A DNA stretch of 64,000 nucleotides from Sternotherus odoratus (taxonomy: Eukaryota; Chordata; Testudines; Kinosternidae), in the NCBI GenBank assembly GCA_032164245.1, contig JAVMKO010000002.1:178442920-178506919 (forward strand). The letters are read 5' to 3'. A model generated the notes under the pieces. The model saw only the letters and a list, made by a program, of their open reading frames with translations, did not search any database and was not told where the DNA came from. Numbering within the stretch: the first letter of the stretch is position 1; each line of letters opens with the position of its first letter. This document shows positions 47,140 to 58,096 of the stretch, piece after piece. The translations under genes and the position numbers were made by a program.

Positions 47140-47290
47140 AAGCATTAACTTGCCCTCACTCACAGTATGCCTGTGAGTTAGAAGATAGGTGGTTTCTGCA
47201 GTTTACATATGGGGAAAGTGAGGCAGAAAGGTAAAAGTTGACTAAATAAACATGTCAGGATGGCAGCCAGGTGCAACTGTGAGCCAGTGC
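47140..47290 (-). repeat. MIR-like remnant
   Basis: GTTTACATATGGGGAAAGTG followed by AGGCAGAAAGGTAAAAGTTG recalls the MIR core read on the minus strand, but it is short. Confidence 0.4.
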
Positions 47291-48779
47291 AACAGAGGAG
47301 CAGTTTTTAAAAAATCTTTAAGATGAGTTGCAAGCTTAAGTGGGTGATAAGAGTCCTGCTTTTCTCAAATTTTGCCCTCCAGCATATGTCTTTTCAGCCA
47401 AGGTGATCTCTGTTGGGTCACAAAATTAATAAACAAATCTGAAATCAATTCATTTTCATTATTTATGTTCTTTCCTGCTATATGCATATCAGATATAACT
47501 ATAAGCAGTCGGATCTTGGCTGACCTTTCATGACTTATCAATTAATTGCTTTAATTTGTAAATTTGAAAATATTTTAGATGTCAAATAACACTATTTGAG
47601 GAGAGGAGAATTAAAAATTCATAGCTGGTGTATCTATCAGTGTACCTTCATTGTCTTTCGTGAGCTTGATTAGGAATAAATAAGGCTTAACATTTCAAAT
47701 TCAAATGCACATTTTGACCTTCATTTAGAAACTAATCTTCTCTATGCAAAGTGGATAGGATATATATGTGAAATAATGTTTCTTTATAAGTTTGAGATCT
47801 TTTCCAGTAATATGAACTATCATTTTTGGAATAACCTCTGCTTTCAAAATGAAGGGCTTTATCCTGATCATTAAAATTCTGATTAAGATGGGGAGTTTTA
47901 GGGCATACTCGCACCTTTTTTTTTTTTTTTTTTTTTGTAGTTTGAAAGCCAGAAAATATTCTTTTGAACATTTTCAATGTTTATGTAATCAGTACCCATG
48001 TTGCCAAGGCTTACTTAAAACAGCTGGATGCCTGCTGCTTTCCTCCCCCTTTGTTGGAACTGCCGCCAGAACAGGTAGTCAAAAATGGAAAGTAGGGAAA
48101 AATTCAGGCATCTGTGCTCTCTCAGGAAAACAGCTGTGGCTTCCATAGGAAGCACTCATTTTTTCCCATCAGCCAAGACTCTGGATACCCTTGGGTCCTC
48201 TTTTGGCATGGCTAGCCAAGTAGGATGCAGTTTATGGCTTAGAACTTATGAGAGAAGCCATTTGGGCAGTCCCATCCCTGGCAGAACGCTGAGAGAAATT
48301 CTCCAAGCTGCAAGCCACATGTGAGCCTCTGACCTCTTATTAGCACACCATGGGAGAGGTTAACAATTGTTGAGACTTCAGGCATCCCTTTGACATACAA
48401 ATAAAACAATACCAAATAACCTTTCCAAGGCAAAATAATATTCCAGATATAGTGTCCTTTCAAATCTAGGATTCAATTTAGAAAAAAATCTTGCAATAGG
48501 AAAGATGATATATTTCTCCAAAAATAGAACCTGGATTTTTTTTTGTTACACTTTTTACGATCATTAATGATAGAGTGGGGTGTAATTTTTTTTAAACCCA
48601 AAATTAATAATGAGTTACCAATAGATTCTCACACCATTCTTAGGTCTTGCATGATTTAGTACAGATACGTGGGAGTGGTATTCTTAAATGGCTGGAATAA
48701 TGTAAGAAATACATAAGATCAGCTTCGTGGTAAGGATGTGACTCAATGATCATGTAATTAGAAACTCTATTATAATATA
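47291..48779. other. No recognisable gene
   Basis: A 21-base T run at 47916-47936 is the only distinct feature. Neighbouring frames of 80-99 codons depend on that run and lack motifs. Confidence 0.5.
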
Positions 48780-49749
48780 CTAGCGAAAATACCCGGCGTT
48801 GCTCGGGTCCGTCGGAGGTGGGGAGGGGGCAGAGAGCCGAGCGAGTGTGCGGTCCGTTGGAGGGGGGAGGGGGCAGAGAGCAAACCTGACACCCCCACCT
48901 CACCCCCCCCCATCCAAACCAGACACCCCACCTCACTTACCCCTCGACCAACCCCGACTCACATTTGCACCCCCCCACCCAAACCCAACACCCCCACGTC
49001 AACCCCTACCAACACCCCCTGACCAACACCCACACCTCACCCCCCGTAGACCAAACCTGACACACCCCCACCTCCCTTTCCCCCCCAACCAAACCCGACA
49101 CCCCTACCTACCACCACAAACAAACCCGACACCCACACCTCACTTACCCCTCGACCAACCCCGACCCCCCTCCTCGCCCCCCAAACAAACCCAACACCCC
49201 CACTTTACCCCCCCACCAAACCCAACACCCCCTGACCAACCCCAACACCCACCCCTCACCCCTCACCCACCCCGACACCTTCCCACCCCCCCAAACCAAA
49301 CCCAACACCCCCGGCTCACTTACCCCCCGACCAAACCTGACACCCACACCTCACCCCCTGACCAAACCCGACACCCCTACCTCACTTACCCTCTGACCAA
49401 ACCCAACTCGGGTCCGTCGGAGGTGGGGAGGGGGCAGAGAGCTGAGCGAATGCAGGGTCCGTTGGAGGGGGTATTATGACATCATAACTATGTCACAGAG
49501 AACAGCAGCTGCCCAGCTGATGTGATTGGCCTTTAAATAATTTCACCCCTGGGGGGCGTCAGAGGTGAGATTTGAAAAATTTTCGACTCTTACCCTGATT
49601 AGGACCCTAAGACCTCTAACTGTACCAAATTTCAAGTCTCTAGCTCAAATGGTGTGGAAGGAGTAAGTGCACGTACATACATGCATACATACACGCATAC
49701 ATATATGCACGCATATACGGATACACCACTTGACTTTTATATATATAGA
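48780..49749 (-). mobile_element. Helitron-like element, copy 2 (inverted)
   Basis: Read on the minus strand it begins TCTATATATATAAAAGTCAA after an A and ends CCCGAGCAACGCCGGG, TATTTTCG, CTAG before a T, so both Helitron termini and the A/T insertion site are present. The 5' segment (49460-49740) matches 33000-33240 closely in inverse orientation (for example TGTACCAAATTTCAAGTCTC here against its complement there). The core is the complement of the G-rich array of copy 1. It is shorter because the second CTCCAACGG array is reduced. The 226-codon Pro/Thr-rich frame (48799-49479) is array translation. Confidence 0.7.
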
Positions 49750-49874
49750 TTGGTGTGGTAAAATTGATAATGAAAAGCTGGTTAGGAGTTATTTATATGA
49801 AGCTCTTCATAGAATGTGTTAAATGTAGAGAGCCAGATCTATCTATCTTAGGTACATCGATGTGTCCATTACTG

Positions 49875-49992
49875 TAGTATCTGAGCACCTCACAATCTTC
49901 AATGTTTTTATCCTCTCAACACTCTTGTGAAGTAAGGAAGTGCTGCAATCCCCATTCTACAGATCAGGAACTGAGGCACATAGAGATTAAGG
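49875..49992 (-). repeat. MIR, first segment
   Basis: TGCTGCAATCCCCATTCTAC then AGATCAGGAACTGAGGCACA and TAGAGATTAAG follow the MIR core on the minus strand. The unit is interrupted after ATTAAG and resumes at 50331. Confidence 0.7.
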
Positions 49993-50330
49993 CTATGTTT
50001 ACACTTGAGCCAGGGATGTGATTCCCAGATCGAGTAGACATATTCACTCTCACTCTCATCAAACTAGGATGCTAACAATAGAAATTTAGCCATGTAGCCT
50101 GGGCAGCAGTGGTGCAGACTAGTCACCTGGAGCAGAAACGCATCCACACCATCTGAGTATGTACTCAGTGTAGCTAGCCATGCTACTGCTTGCCACGGCC
50201 CAGAGTACCACAGCAAACCTACTATTTTTAGCGGGCTAGTTTAATGAAAGGCAGGACAGGTGTGGATATGGGAGCTGGGAATCACGCATACAGCCCAGGT
50301 TCAAAGCTCAACACATAGACATAATCTAAG
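49993..50330. mobile_element. hAT-type MITE inside the MIR
   Basis: The left end GGCTATGTTTACACTTGAGC pairs imperfectly with the right end GCTCAACACATAGACATAAT. Removing it joins the two MIR halves in the correct order. AGATTAAG on the left and AATCTAAG on the right could be a diverged 8-bp duplication. Confidence 0.65.
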
Positions 50331-50400
50331 TGACTTATCCAAGGTCATCCAGAAAGTCTGTGGCAGAACAGGAAATTGAACCTACATCTGTCAACTCCCA
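50331..50400 (-). repeat. MIR, second segment
   Basis: GACTTATCCAAGGTCATCCA, GAAAGTCTGTGGCAGAACAG and GAAATTGAACCTACATCTGT are the tRNA-proximal half of a minus-strand MIR. Confidence 0.7.
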
Positions 50401-50828
50401 GAGAACCACTTAAAGAGGTATATTCTGGCCTAGCATAATCCGAGGGTGGTAGATAGCTGTCTGTTCACTACCGACTCCCTTCTTACTGGTCTAGAGTTCG
50501 TGTCAGAGACGTGACAAGGTTGGGGCTGAAACACACTGGAGCTGCACTAACTGGTGACAGGGGCTGGTTCAGCCTTGACCATCCTGAGGGGAAGGAGAAA
50601 AGATAGATTAGAACCACCTTTGTCTCTCCATCTCAGCTGTGCCAAATACAGCTGAGGATTGACACCAGGGAGCCTTGCCCAAAGCATCCCACAGAGGTTG
50701 GCTACAGCAGCCAAACCCAGATAGTCACTATGAGCTGTTGTCTAGGGTAAACATTCTCATTTCTCTAGACAGGGACTCACAAACAAGCTGACCCCAGGGG
50801 CCAGTTGTTAGAGTTGAGGACTTCCTTT
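50401..50828. other. No recognisable feature
   Basis: Moderately GC-balanced sequence with short frames and no motif. Confidence 0.4.
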
Positions 50829-51045
50829 CAGACCATGTCTATACTATAAACACTAACGTTTGTAGAGTGGACATTTCCTATGTCGATGGAAGGAGTTTTT
50901 ACATCAATGTAGTTAATCCACCTCTCAGACTGGCAGTAGCAAGGTCAATGGAAGAAAGCTTTTGTTGACCTAGTTGCATCTACACCTAGGGGTTAGGTCA
51001 ACATAACTAAGGTACTCATGGCACAAAATTTTTCACAGCCCTGAG

Positions 51046-51817
51046 CAGGGCCGGCGACAGGAATTTTGGGGCCCCGTACAGCAGAACGTACGCACCCCCC
51101 GCCCGGTCTCCCGCCGCCCGCCCCCCCCCCCCCCCGCCAGTCTCCCGCCGCCCACGGGGTTCCCCCCTCCCCGGCCGGTCTCCCGCCGCCCGCGGGGTTC
51201 CCCCCCCCGCCCAGTGTCCTGCCGCCCGCGGGGTTCGCCCCCCCAGCCAGTCTCCCGCCGCTGGCGGGGTTCCCCCACCAGTCTCCCGCCGCCCGTGGGG
51301 TTCCCCCCCCACCCGGTGTCCAGCCGCCCGCGGGGTTCCCCCCCCCCGGCCGGTCTCCCCCCGCCAGTCTTCCGCCGCCCGCACCCCTCCCCCCGCCAGT
51401 CTCCCGCCGCCCATGGGGTTCCCCCCTCCCCGGCCGGCTCCCGCCGCCCGCGGGGTTCCCCCCCCCTGCCGGTGTCCCGCCGCCCGCGGGGTTCCCCCGC
51501 CAGTCTCCCGCCACCCGTGGGGTTCCCCCCCCCCCCGCCGGTCTCCCGCCGCCTGCGGGGTTCCATTCCCCCCCCCCCAGCCGGTCTCCTACCTCCCACG
51601 GGCCCCAACCCCCGCATGCACTGCGGCCGTGTGGCCCGGACGGGAGAAGCAAAGGGGGGCGGGGGGAGGCTTCTGGGTGCCGGGGGAGGGGGCTGGTGAG
51701 CGCTGCAGCGGCTGCTCGGAGCCGCGCCTTGCTCACAGCCCCAGCGACAAGGGGGTACAGCTGCGTACCCGCCCCGGACTTCAGGGGGGGCCCCTGAAGT
51801 CCCTGTCACCGGTCCTG
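51046..51817. mobile_element. hAT-type non-autonomous element with perfect 8-bp duplication
   Basis: The left end CAGGGCCGGCGACAGG and the inverse of the right end CAGGACCGGTGACAGG differ at two of 16 positions. GCCCTGAG flanks both sides (51038-51045 and 51818-51825). The interior from 51100 to 51600 is an extremely GC-rich array and 51600-51780 is a GC-rich unique part. No transposase remains. Frames of up to 258 codons on both strands come from the array. The element is younger than the MITE it sits in. Confidence 0.9.
51110..51600. repeat. GC-rich minisatellite of about 37-40 bp units
   Basis: GTCTCCCGCCGCCCGCGGGG then TTCCCCCC recurs about a dozen times with variable C-run length. Units are separated by CGGCCG or CGCCA. 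Variation in the C runs causes frames to open on both strands. Confidence 0.9.
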
Positions 51818-51869
51818 GCCCTGAGTGACATAGGTAGGTGATCTAGTTTCTGAGTGTTGATCAGACCTC

Positions 51870-54270
51870 AGTCACAAAGCAGCTGATCAAAAGAAGGGTT
51901 AGTAGCTTTGTCCATCAATACTGAGAGCAAGGTGTGATCAGAAGAGGTGACTTTTTGTCTCTGAAGTTTCCCAAATGAGTTACAAGGGCCATGACAGAAC
52001 ATGAGAACAAATAATGTACTGAGAGTAGGACAGAAAGAAAGAGAGACCAAAAGCCAGGAAAGAAGCTGCTTTTCCAACAGCAGGGCTGGACTAACCCAAA
52101 CAAATTTTCTCTGCCTTGGAACTAAAAAATACTCACAATTTACTGTTCTTGGCCTTGAAAAGGGTTTGGCCTGCAGGCTGGGATGTGTCTTGTCTGTCTA
52201 AAATTTGGACGTGTATCTTCTATGGCAAAAATTTTCCCTTTAGTGCATCAGTGAATATTAGCATATTTCTCTTTTCTTCGCCTGTCCAAAGGGATTTTTA
52301 TGCAATGTAGACCACTTTAGCTAATCTTCTCCAGTTTTCAATGAAATGCTTAACTTCTTCCTGCGGCATTTTGGGTTGAAGAACAATTATGGTCTCACAT
52401 GAACTTCTCTCCTGGCTTGGTTTCCCTCAGTCTTTTTTAAAAGTTTTTCTGGTGTTCATTCACTGTGCTAAAACTCCCTTCAATTTGTCACTCAATTGCT
52501 TTATACCTTTCTTCACATTCTATCCCTAGGTCACATTTTACCTTAGTCACTGTATTCAGCTCTTTTCCACCATTTCTCTTTGACATATGCAGCAGAGTTT
52601 TCCTGTCAGAGATCTAATGTCTCAGGGCAATTATCTGGGGTTGGGCTCCTTTTCCACTTAGGAATAACCTTGTTTTGGGACTTGAGGCATACAACCTTTT
52701 CTCAACAGGGTAATTAAGTAAGTAGAGATCTTTTGCTTTGTATGCATCTTGGGTCATTCTCCCACCCTGTTCCAAATCGCTAGTATTTGGTCTTGTTCAC
52801 CAGCTTTACTTTAGGATTCCATCTCATGTACTGTCACAGTGGCGCCACTCTGAAATGAAAATACATTTAAATAAATATTATTACTGCTAACACTGCAACT
52901 TTTCATTGTGAGGTTGGACACTGTTACATCATTCTCTTTTATAATGGTTCTTCATATATTATTAGGGAAATATTGTACTAGCTGGAAAGAGAAACAAGGG
53001 GATTTATTTTCTCCTAGGTTTTTAGCTGTTGCTAAGTAAATATTAAGTATTCAGAGAGTAGCACCCAATCCAGAATTCTGTAATTTTACAAGTTCAGTCA
53101 TTTTGCCAGAGTGTGTTATCTGCAAGTCATTTCATTGTATGAGTTATATGATGTGATCATTGCAACAGTAGGTATATGGATGGGTTCATCCTTGGTGCCA
53201 AAAGATTGAAGTGAATTTGTCCCATCATTCCAATAAAAGTTCATTCTCCAGAAAAGAAGGATTAAGAAATATAGTATCTAAACTTTTTTTTAAAACCCAT
53301 GAATCTAACTGGCCAATAGCCCTAATGCTGTCCCTGGCAATGTCCATGTTCAGCACTCGTATATAGTATTGCACACAAAAAAACAATTCTGAACTTGATT
53401 AACTATCAAAACTCCCCAATAAACTGTTGACTAAACTAAAGTTAACTGCACATGTTTTCGTTTAAGATGAAAAAACTGCTCTTCATACATAATGTAGTTC
53501 ATATTTTATGAAATGACATAGTTCTTCTCAGGTGTGTCTGTTTTACCCTCTCTCTTGTGTTTGAGTTATAAGTGATGCAGTGATGTGTATATAATTATGC
53601 TTCAGCTGCTGACAGGCGTAAAAGTAAATGACATGTTGCATCTCAATGAGTGCATTTCCTGTAAAAATATTTAAGAAAATGAACTCTACCGTCTTTGTAG
53701 TCAAAATGGAATGGGACTATTTCAAGTATTACATTTCTGCACTGAACAGCTTCTAATAAAACTTTCAATCTCAGTTGGCCTGGTAATGTATAGCAGATTA
53801 AAGCAGAATGTTTACTCACTGAGGCTTTTTAGGGTTCTGCCTACTTGGCTTCTATGAAAGCTTTATATTTTAATTTTACAATATTTTAAATCGAGTCCGA
53901 TTTGTGAGAACTACTGGCAGTCATCCATTCCTGTTGCTTCTGAATCTTAGAATTTTAAGTGAAATGGAAAAATAGAAGATTTTAAAACAGAAATGAGATA
54001 TGACATCCAGCCTTTGCTATCTTTGCTGAGCTGTGATCGTAGATAGAAACCCCATACGTTTCTCCGACTTGCTCACCAGTCATGATTTGTTAGTATATTA
54101 AAAGCACTCATTCAGTACTTTTCATCTCCAATGAGCATGATCTAGTTTATGTTCTCAACAATCCTATGTGATGAATCTGCTAAGCCGTAATAGGTCAGTT
54201 GAGGGCAGTATGATGAATCTGTTAATAGTGAAGCTGCTGCTGCTGCTGCTCATCTTTTCTGCCCACTAGG
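51870..54270. other. No recognisable gene
   Basis: AT-rich DNA with short frames. A (GCT)n-like run of seven units sits at about 54233-54253. Nothing else can be named. Confidence 0.5.
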
Positions 54271-54274
54271 GATA

Positions 54275-54606
54275 TTAGTGCCAGTAAAGGATGATCCAGT
54301 GGCAGCAGGTGAAAAATGTATGTTCTTGCCAGCTCCTGTGATTTTTATTGCAAGTCTCTTGATGTTTTCTCTTAAAGCCTCAGCTCCCGGAGTGATGTGG
54401 CTACATCAGAATCTCAGCTTTCATTTAAAAAAAGGAAATTTCTCGCCCCCGTGGCTATGGAGGCAATCTTGAAAATGTAAACAGTTCAAAACCCAGAAGG
54501 CAAATAAAATCACCTCCCAAATTAATGAATGAACATGAGTTTGAAACTACTCTCCTGATTTTTGAGAGCTTTCTCATGATTTTTGAGAACTTGGCGTTGG
54601 TAATAC
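54275..54606 (+). repeat. Repeat family shared with 17742-17965, copy 2
   Basis: TTATTGCAAGTCTCTTGATG, AGAATCTCAGCTTTCATTTA and TCTCGCCCCCGTGGCTATGG correspond in order to copy 1. This copy also keeps the 3' part (CAAATAAAATCACCTCCCAA, CTCATGATTTTTGAGAACTT, GGCGTTGGTAATACTA). The end GTTGGTAATACT looks like the inverse of the start AGTGTTGCCAAC of copy 1, suggesting terminal inverted repeats. Confidence 0.6.
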
Positions 54607-55917
54607 TATGGGACCCACCAGGTGTTAAGGCATGGTGCACAAAGCAGGCCACATGGGACTGTTTCAGGGCAGACTGCTGTGGTACACCATTCCAGTAATG
54701 GTATAGTAAGTTGTATATATCATCTCCCTTGTATAGACAGGAACTTTTAGACACACCATTCCAGTGAGTTAGTAAGGTCAGAGAGTATATTTTTGCAGTG
54801 CACTTTTTATCTGCCTGTTAAAATAAGGGATCAAAGCTGCTCCAGTGAGAGTTTTGCCAGTGACTACAGTCAGAGCAGGAGCTCTGGTTAGTTTGTTTAC
54901 CAGAATTAAACATTCGGAAAGGTTAGATGAATATAAGATGAGACAACTTTGTGATATAAATCATTGTCCAATAGCAGAGTTATAGATCACTGTCTAACGT
55001 TACCGGGTTAGGCTCCACTCTGTTTTTCTAGAAAAGAAGACAGTAGCAAGGCCTGATAGAAAAATATCCCAGATGAAATGCTTTTTGGTGGATGAATCCA
55101 TGTGTGCGTGTTGCTGGGATTTGTAAGTTACAATGATGGCTGACAATTTACAGCTACAAAAGATATTGGGTTCCTGGAATGAATTAGCACAACCGTAAAG
55201 CATAAGCTTGGACCATGGACTGACGTTATTTTTAATAGGTTTTATAAAAAAGCAGAATGTTTTGTTTTTGTTAGTTTTGTTTTACAGGAAACTGCCTCAG
55301 AGAAAGTCAGATATTATTTGGGTTTGGAAAAAGGAAGTTTATTTCCCAACATCAATTTAATTATTTATTATACTTGCAAATCTGACATATATTAAAGTTG
55401 AATGAGGAAAGTATGGAGTGGAGTAATGACACTTCCTGGAGGGAATAATCTAAACATATATCACAATACAATATTTTCAGGCAATCTTCAAACTGAACAA
55501 CAACAAAAACAAGACACGGAGAGTTGTTTTTTTCATTTGTTAGCAGACTACAGTATTTATGCAATCTCCCGCTTGCATTAACTCATGTTTGATTATTGCT
55601 TCAGTACAAGGTAAAAGTACAAATCTCAGCAGAGTCCCTTGGAGATCATATTAATAGCAGAAGAGTGGTTGCAAAGCTTTCTGTTTCAGCTTACAGGTAC
55701 AGTCAGAGGATCAGCAATAGAAGTCAGAGCTTTTGAGGGATATCTCAGTGTAATAATTTGAAGGAGAGTAGCCTTTCCTCTACTAGTAAACCGTCAGTCA
55801 AAAATAAGAAAATATGAGTTTTCTGAATTCCAAATTGGTAGATATCTTTGGCAGACTTTAAGTGGTGATAGTTTTCATGCAAAACCATCCTAACCTTGAT
55901 TTTCTAGAGACTCTTTT
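54607..55917. other. No recognisable gene
   Basis: AT-rich with frames below 70 codons outside repeats, and no named repeat. Confidence 0.5.
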
Positions 55918-55919
55918 GA

Positions 55920-56115
55920 GAGGCACAATAGCCTTGTGTTTGAAGCACTGGCTTGACAAGTAGGAGATTAAGATTCATTTCCCAGCTCTGCCACAGACCT
56001 GGGGGTGAGTCACGTAGTTTCCCAATCCTGCCTCTGTAAAATGGGGATACTAACATTTCCTGTGCTCTTGGAGGCACTGAAACTCTCCGGGGCTATATAT
56101 TTGTACAGTGCCTAG
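55920..56115 (+). repeat. MIR SINE
   Basis: CATTTCCCAGCTCTGCCACA, then CACGTAGTTTCCCAATCCTG and CCTCTGTAAAATGGGGATAC occur in consensus order, with the tRNA-like head GCACTGGCTTGACAAGTAGG before them. ACAGTGCCTAGCATAAG at 56105 may be its tail. Confidence 0.75.
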
Positions 56116-56444
56116 CATAAGAGGTTCAGATCTCAGCTGCGGCCTTTTGAGGCTATTCTAATAAAGAGAGTTTAAAGCTCTCCAGCATAGTAGAGAAAAG
56201 GTCTCTATAACATTTTCCTATTATTTTTTCATCATTAGTTAGGAATTAAATGTAAAACTAATGAGCTATGCTCTATAGCAAGATGTAGCATTCAACCTTC
56301 GTGTATCACACCACATCCAAGGCATGCACCAATAGCCTGTTAGTGCACATGCTGTCATGGCTTATTGCTATATTATAAACTGTTTGAAGTGTTGGGAAGT
56401 GATTAAAGCAGGATCTAAGTAGTTAACATACAAAAAAGAGAGAG

Positions 56445-56724
56445 ATGCTTGGTCTACACTTAATAGTTAGATCGACATAACTGTGTCGCTCGGAGTGTGG
56501 AAAAAATCACACCTCCATGCACCATAGCCAGGCCTACCTAATTCTCCGAGTAAACATGACTTAGCTCAATGAAGGAATCAACCAAGCTACCACTGCCTGG
56601 GGGAGATGGATTACCTACAGTGACAGAAAAACCCTTTCCATTGCTGTAGGGAACCTTTACATTACAGCACCATTACAGCAGCATAGTTACAGGGCATAGC
56701 GCCCATCGTGTAGACAAGGCCTGA
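56445..56724. mobile_element. hAT-type MITE
   Basis: The left end GCTTGGTCTACACTTAATAG and the right end CATCGTGTAGACAAGGCCTG are imperfect inverted repeats. The inner TAGATCGACATAACTGTGTC and CATAGTTACAGGGCATAGCG words fit the same MITE class as 32690-32908. No duplication is visible. Confidence 0.65.
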
Positions 56725-56759
56725 GTCAACAAATTACTTAAGCCCATGCCTATCTATAA

Positions 56760-56962
56760 ATTCCATTGAATCCAATGGGACTATTCATATGGCGAAAGTT
56801 AGGCATTTGTTTCAGTACCATCCTGAATTGGGTCCTAATGTCTTAACTCTTCAGGACGCCAAGCATTCCTGAGAGCTGCCTTAGCTCTCATTGAAATTAA
56901 TGGGAGCTGAAGGTACTTAGCACCAGCCAGGAGTGTGCAGCACCTTGCAGGATCAACCCTTT
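56760..56962. repeat. Old interspersed repeat (TTGA-TTCAATGGG type)
   Basis: CCATTGAATCCAATGGGACT, CTCATTGAAATTAATGGGAG and CAGCACCTTGCAGGATCA occur in the order of an old amniote repeat that is scattered through turtle genomes in decayed form. Weaker traces lie at 12500-12545, 17630-17690, 22860-22960 and 44935-45025. Confidence 0.45.
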
Positions 56963-58024
56963 GTTCTGCAGAAATGCCCAGCCTGTACGATCAGAGTTGT
57001 ACGGTCTTTCTAAGAATTGCAAGTGAGATACAACTGTAATACAAATCAAAGTGCCACTTTAAACTGAGTGCATGGTCTATCAAAAAAAAAAAAGAGAGAG
57101 CGCAAAAGAAACTCCTACTTCCTTTTCCACTCCATATCCTTCCAAACCCCGTAGCCTGCACACTGCCTGAGAAATTGGACTGGGCACTGAGGAGATGAAG
57201 AGTGAGGGTGGAAGGAATTCCCCTCCTCCTCTTCCCCCCGGTTAGTCTTCTGCAGGCACTATTATAGCTTTTAAAGTCACAGCGGTGTCTGAGGCCTCCA
57301 CACTCCACCTCCACATGAGAAATGGCTGCTCGATCTGCATTGTTGCTGATCTACTAGCGCTGTGCTGCTTCTCTGCTGCCCTGATGCTGCCCTTCCCCAA
57401 AAGAGCACACAGGACGTGCAGACCCATGCACCTTCTTTCCCAATCCTGACTTCCAGCAGAGCTGCAGCAGGACTGCTGCCTAGATGCATTTCTGCTCTCT
57501 CTCTTCTAGTAAACTCTGCCCCCTCCAACTGATTTATGTGTAAAAGCAAGAAGATCACAAACTAGTGATCAATGCTAATATCACAACCAATATGCTCATG
57601 TATTTGAGGAATCTGAAGTGCGGTGCCCAAACACTCTCTTATTGATGTGGACCACTGTTGTACCACTGTTGTACCACCACTTCAGGGTTTATTTGAAAGG
57701 CTACACTCATGTTTATCAGCAACTGCCCCCCTTGAAAAACACACTAACAACAGCATTACTAGTGTAGACAGGACAAAGCCATTTTCAACATCTGGGCAGA
57801 AAACATTTTGAGACCCATTAGAAGCAAATCTCAAGGACTCTTTAATGATTCTTAGAAAACAAGATAAAAGTCTTCTGTAGCTGTTAAACCATTGCCGGCA
57901 CTAGCTCAAGTGGAACCTAATGCCAACAACTGTCTTCAGCTTCAAGTCAATTACCTAATGTTGCCATGACATTAGTATCATACCAAACCTACTTCTGCAG
58001 GTGCAGTGAAGACTATTTTAGCGC
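56963..58024. other. No recognisable gene
   Basis: The 57.0-57.5 kb part is less AT-rich and has a 107-codon minus-strand frame, but no motif, splice-flanked exon or repeat family is visible. Confidence 0.4.
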
Positions 58025-58096
58025 TAAGCAATGAAATATTTACTGAGTACTGTGATTATAAGCAATGAAATATTTACTGAGAGTAGTGTGATTATA
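58025..58096. repeat. 34-bp tandem duplication
   Basis: TAAGCAATGAAATATTTACT starts at 58025 and again at 58059. The units end in TGTGATTATA, and the second carries a three-base insertion (GAGTAG). Confidence 0.85.

Larger units (their letters stand above)
50830..51868. mobile_element. hAT-type MITE hosting a second hAT element
   Basis: CATGTCTATACTATAAACAC starts the left part, and GGGGTTAGGTCAACATAACT, AAAATTTTTCACAGCCCTGAG lead to the insertion at 51046. The right end continues TGACATAGGTAGGTGATCTA to about 51868. The ordering is that of a common turtle MITE of about 260 bp once the insert is removed. Ends are diverged and no outer duplication is visible. Confidence 0.6.

Noticed and set aside
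50993..51841. Frames of 132 to 258 codons on both strands, rich in Pro, Gly and Arg
   Set aside because: They are produced by the minisatellite in the hAT element and cross its borders.
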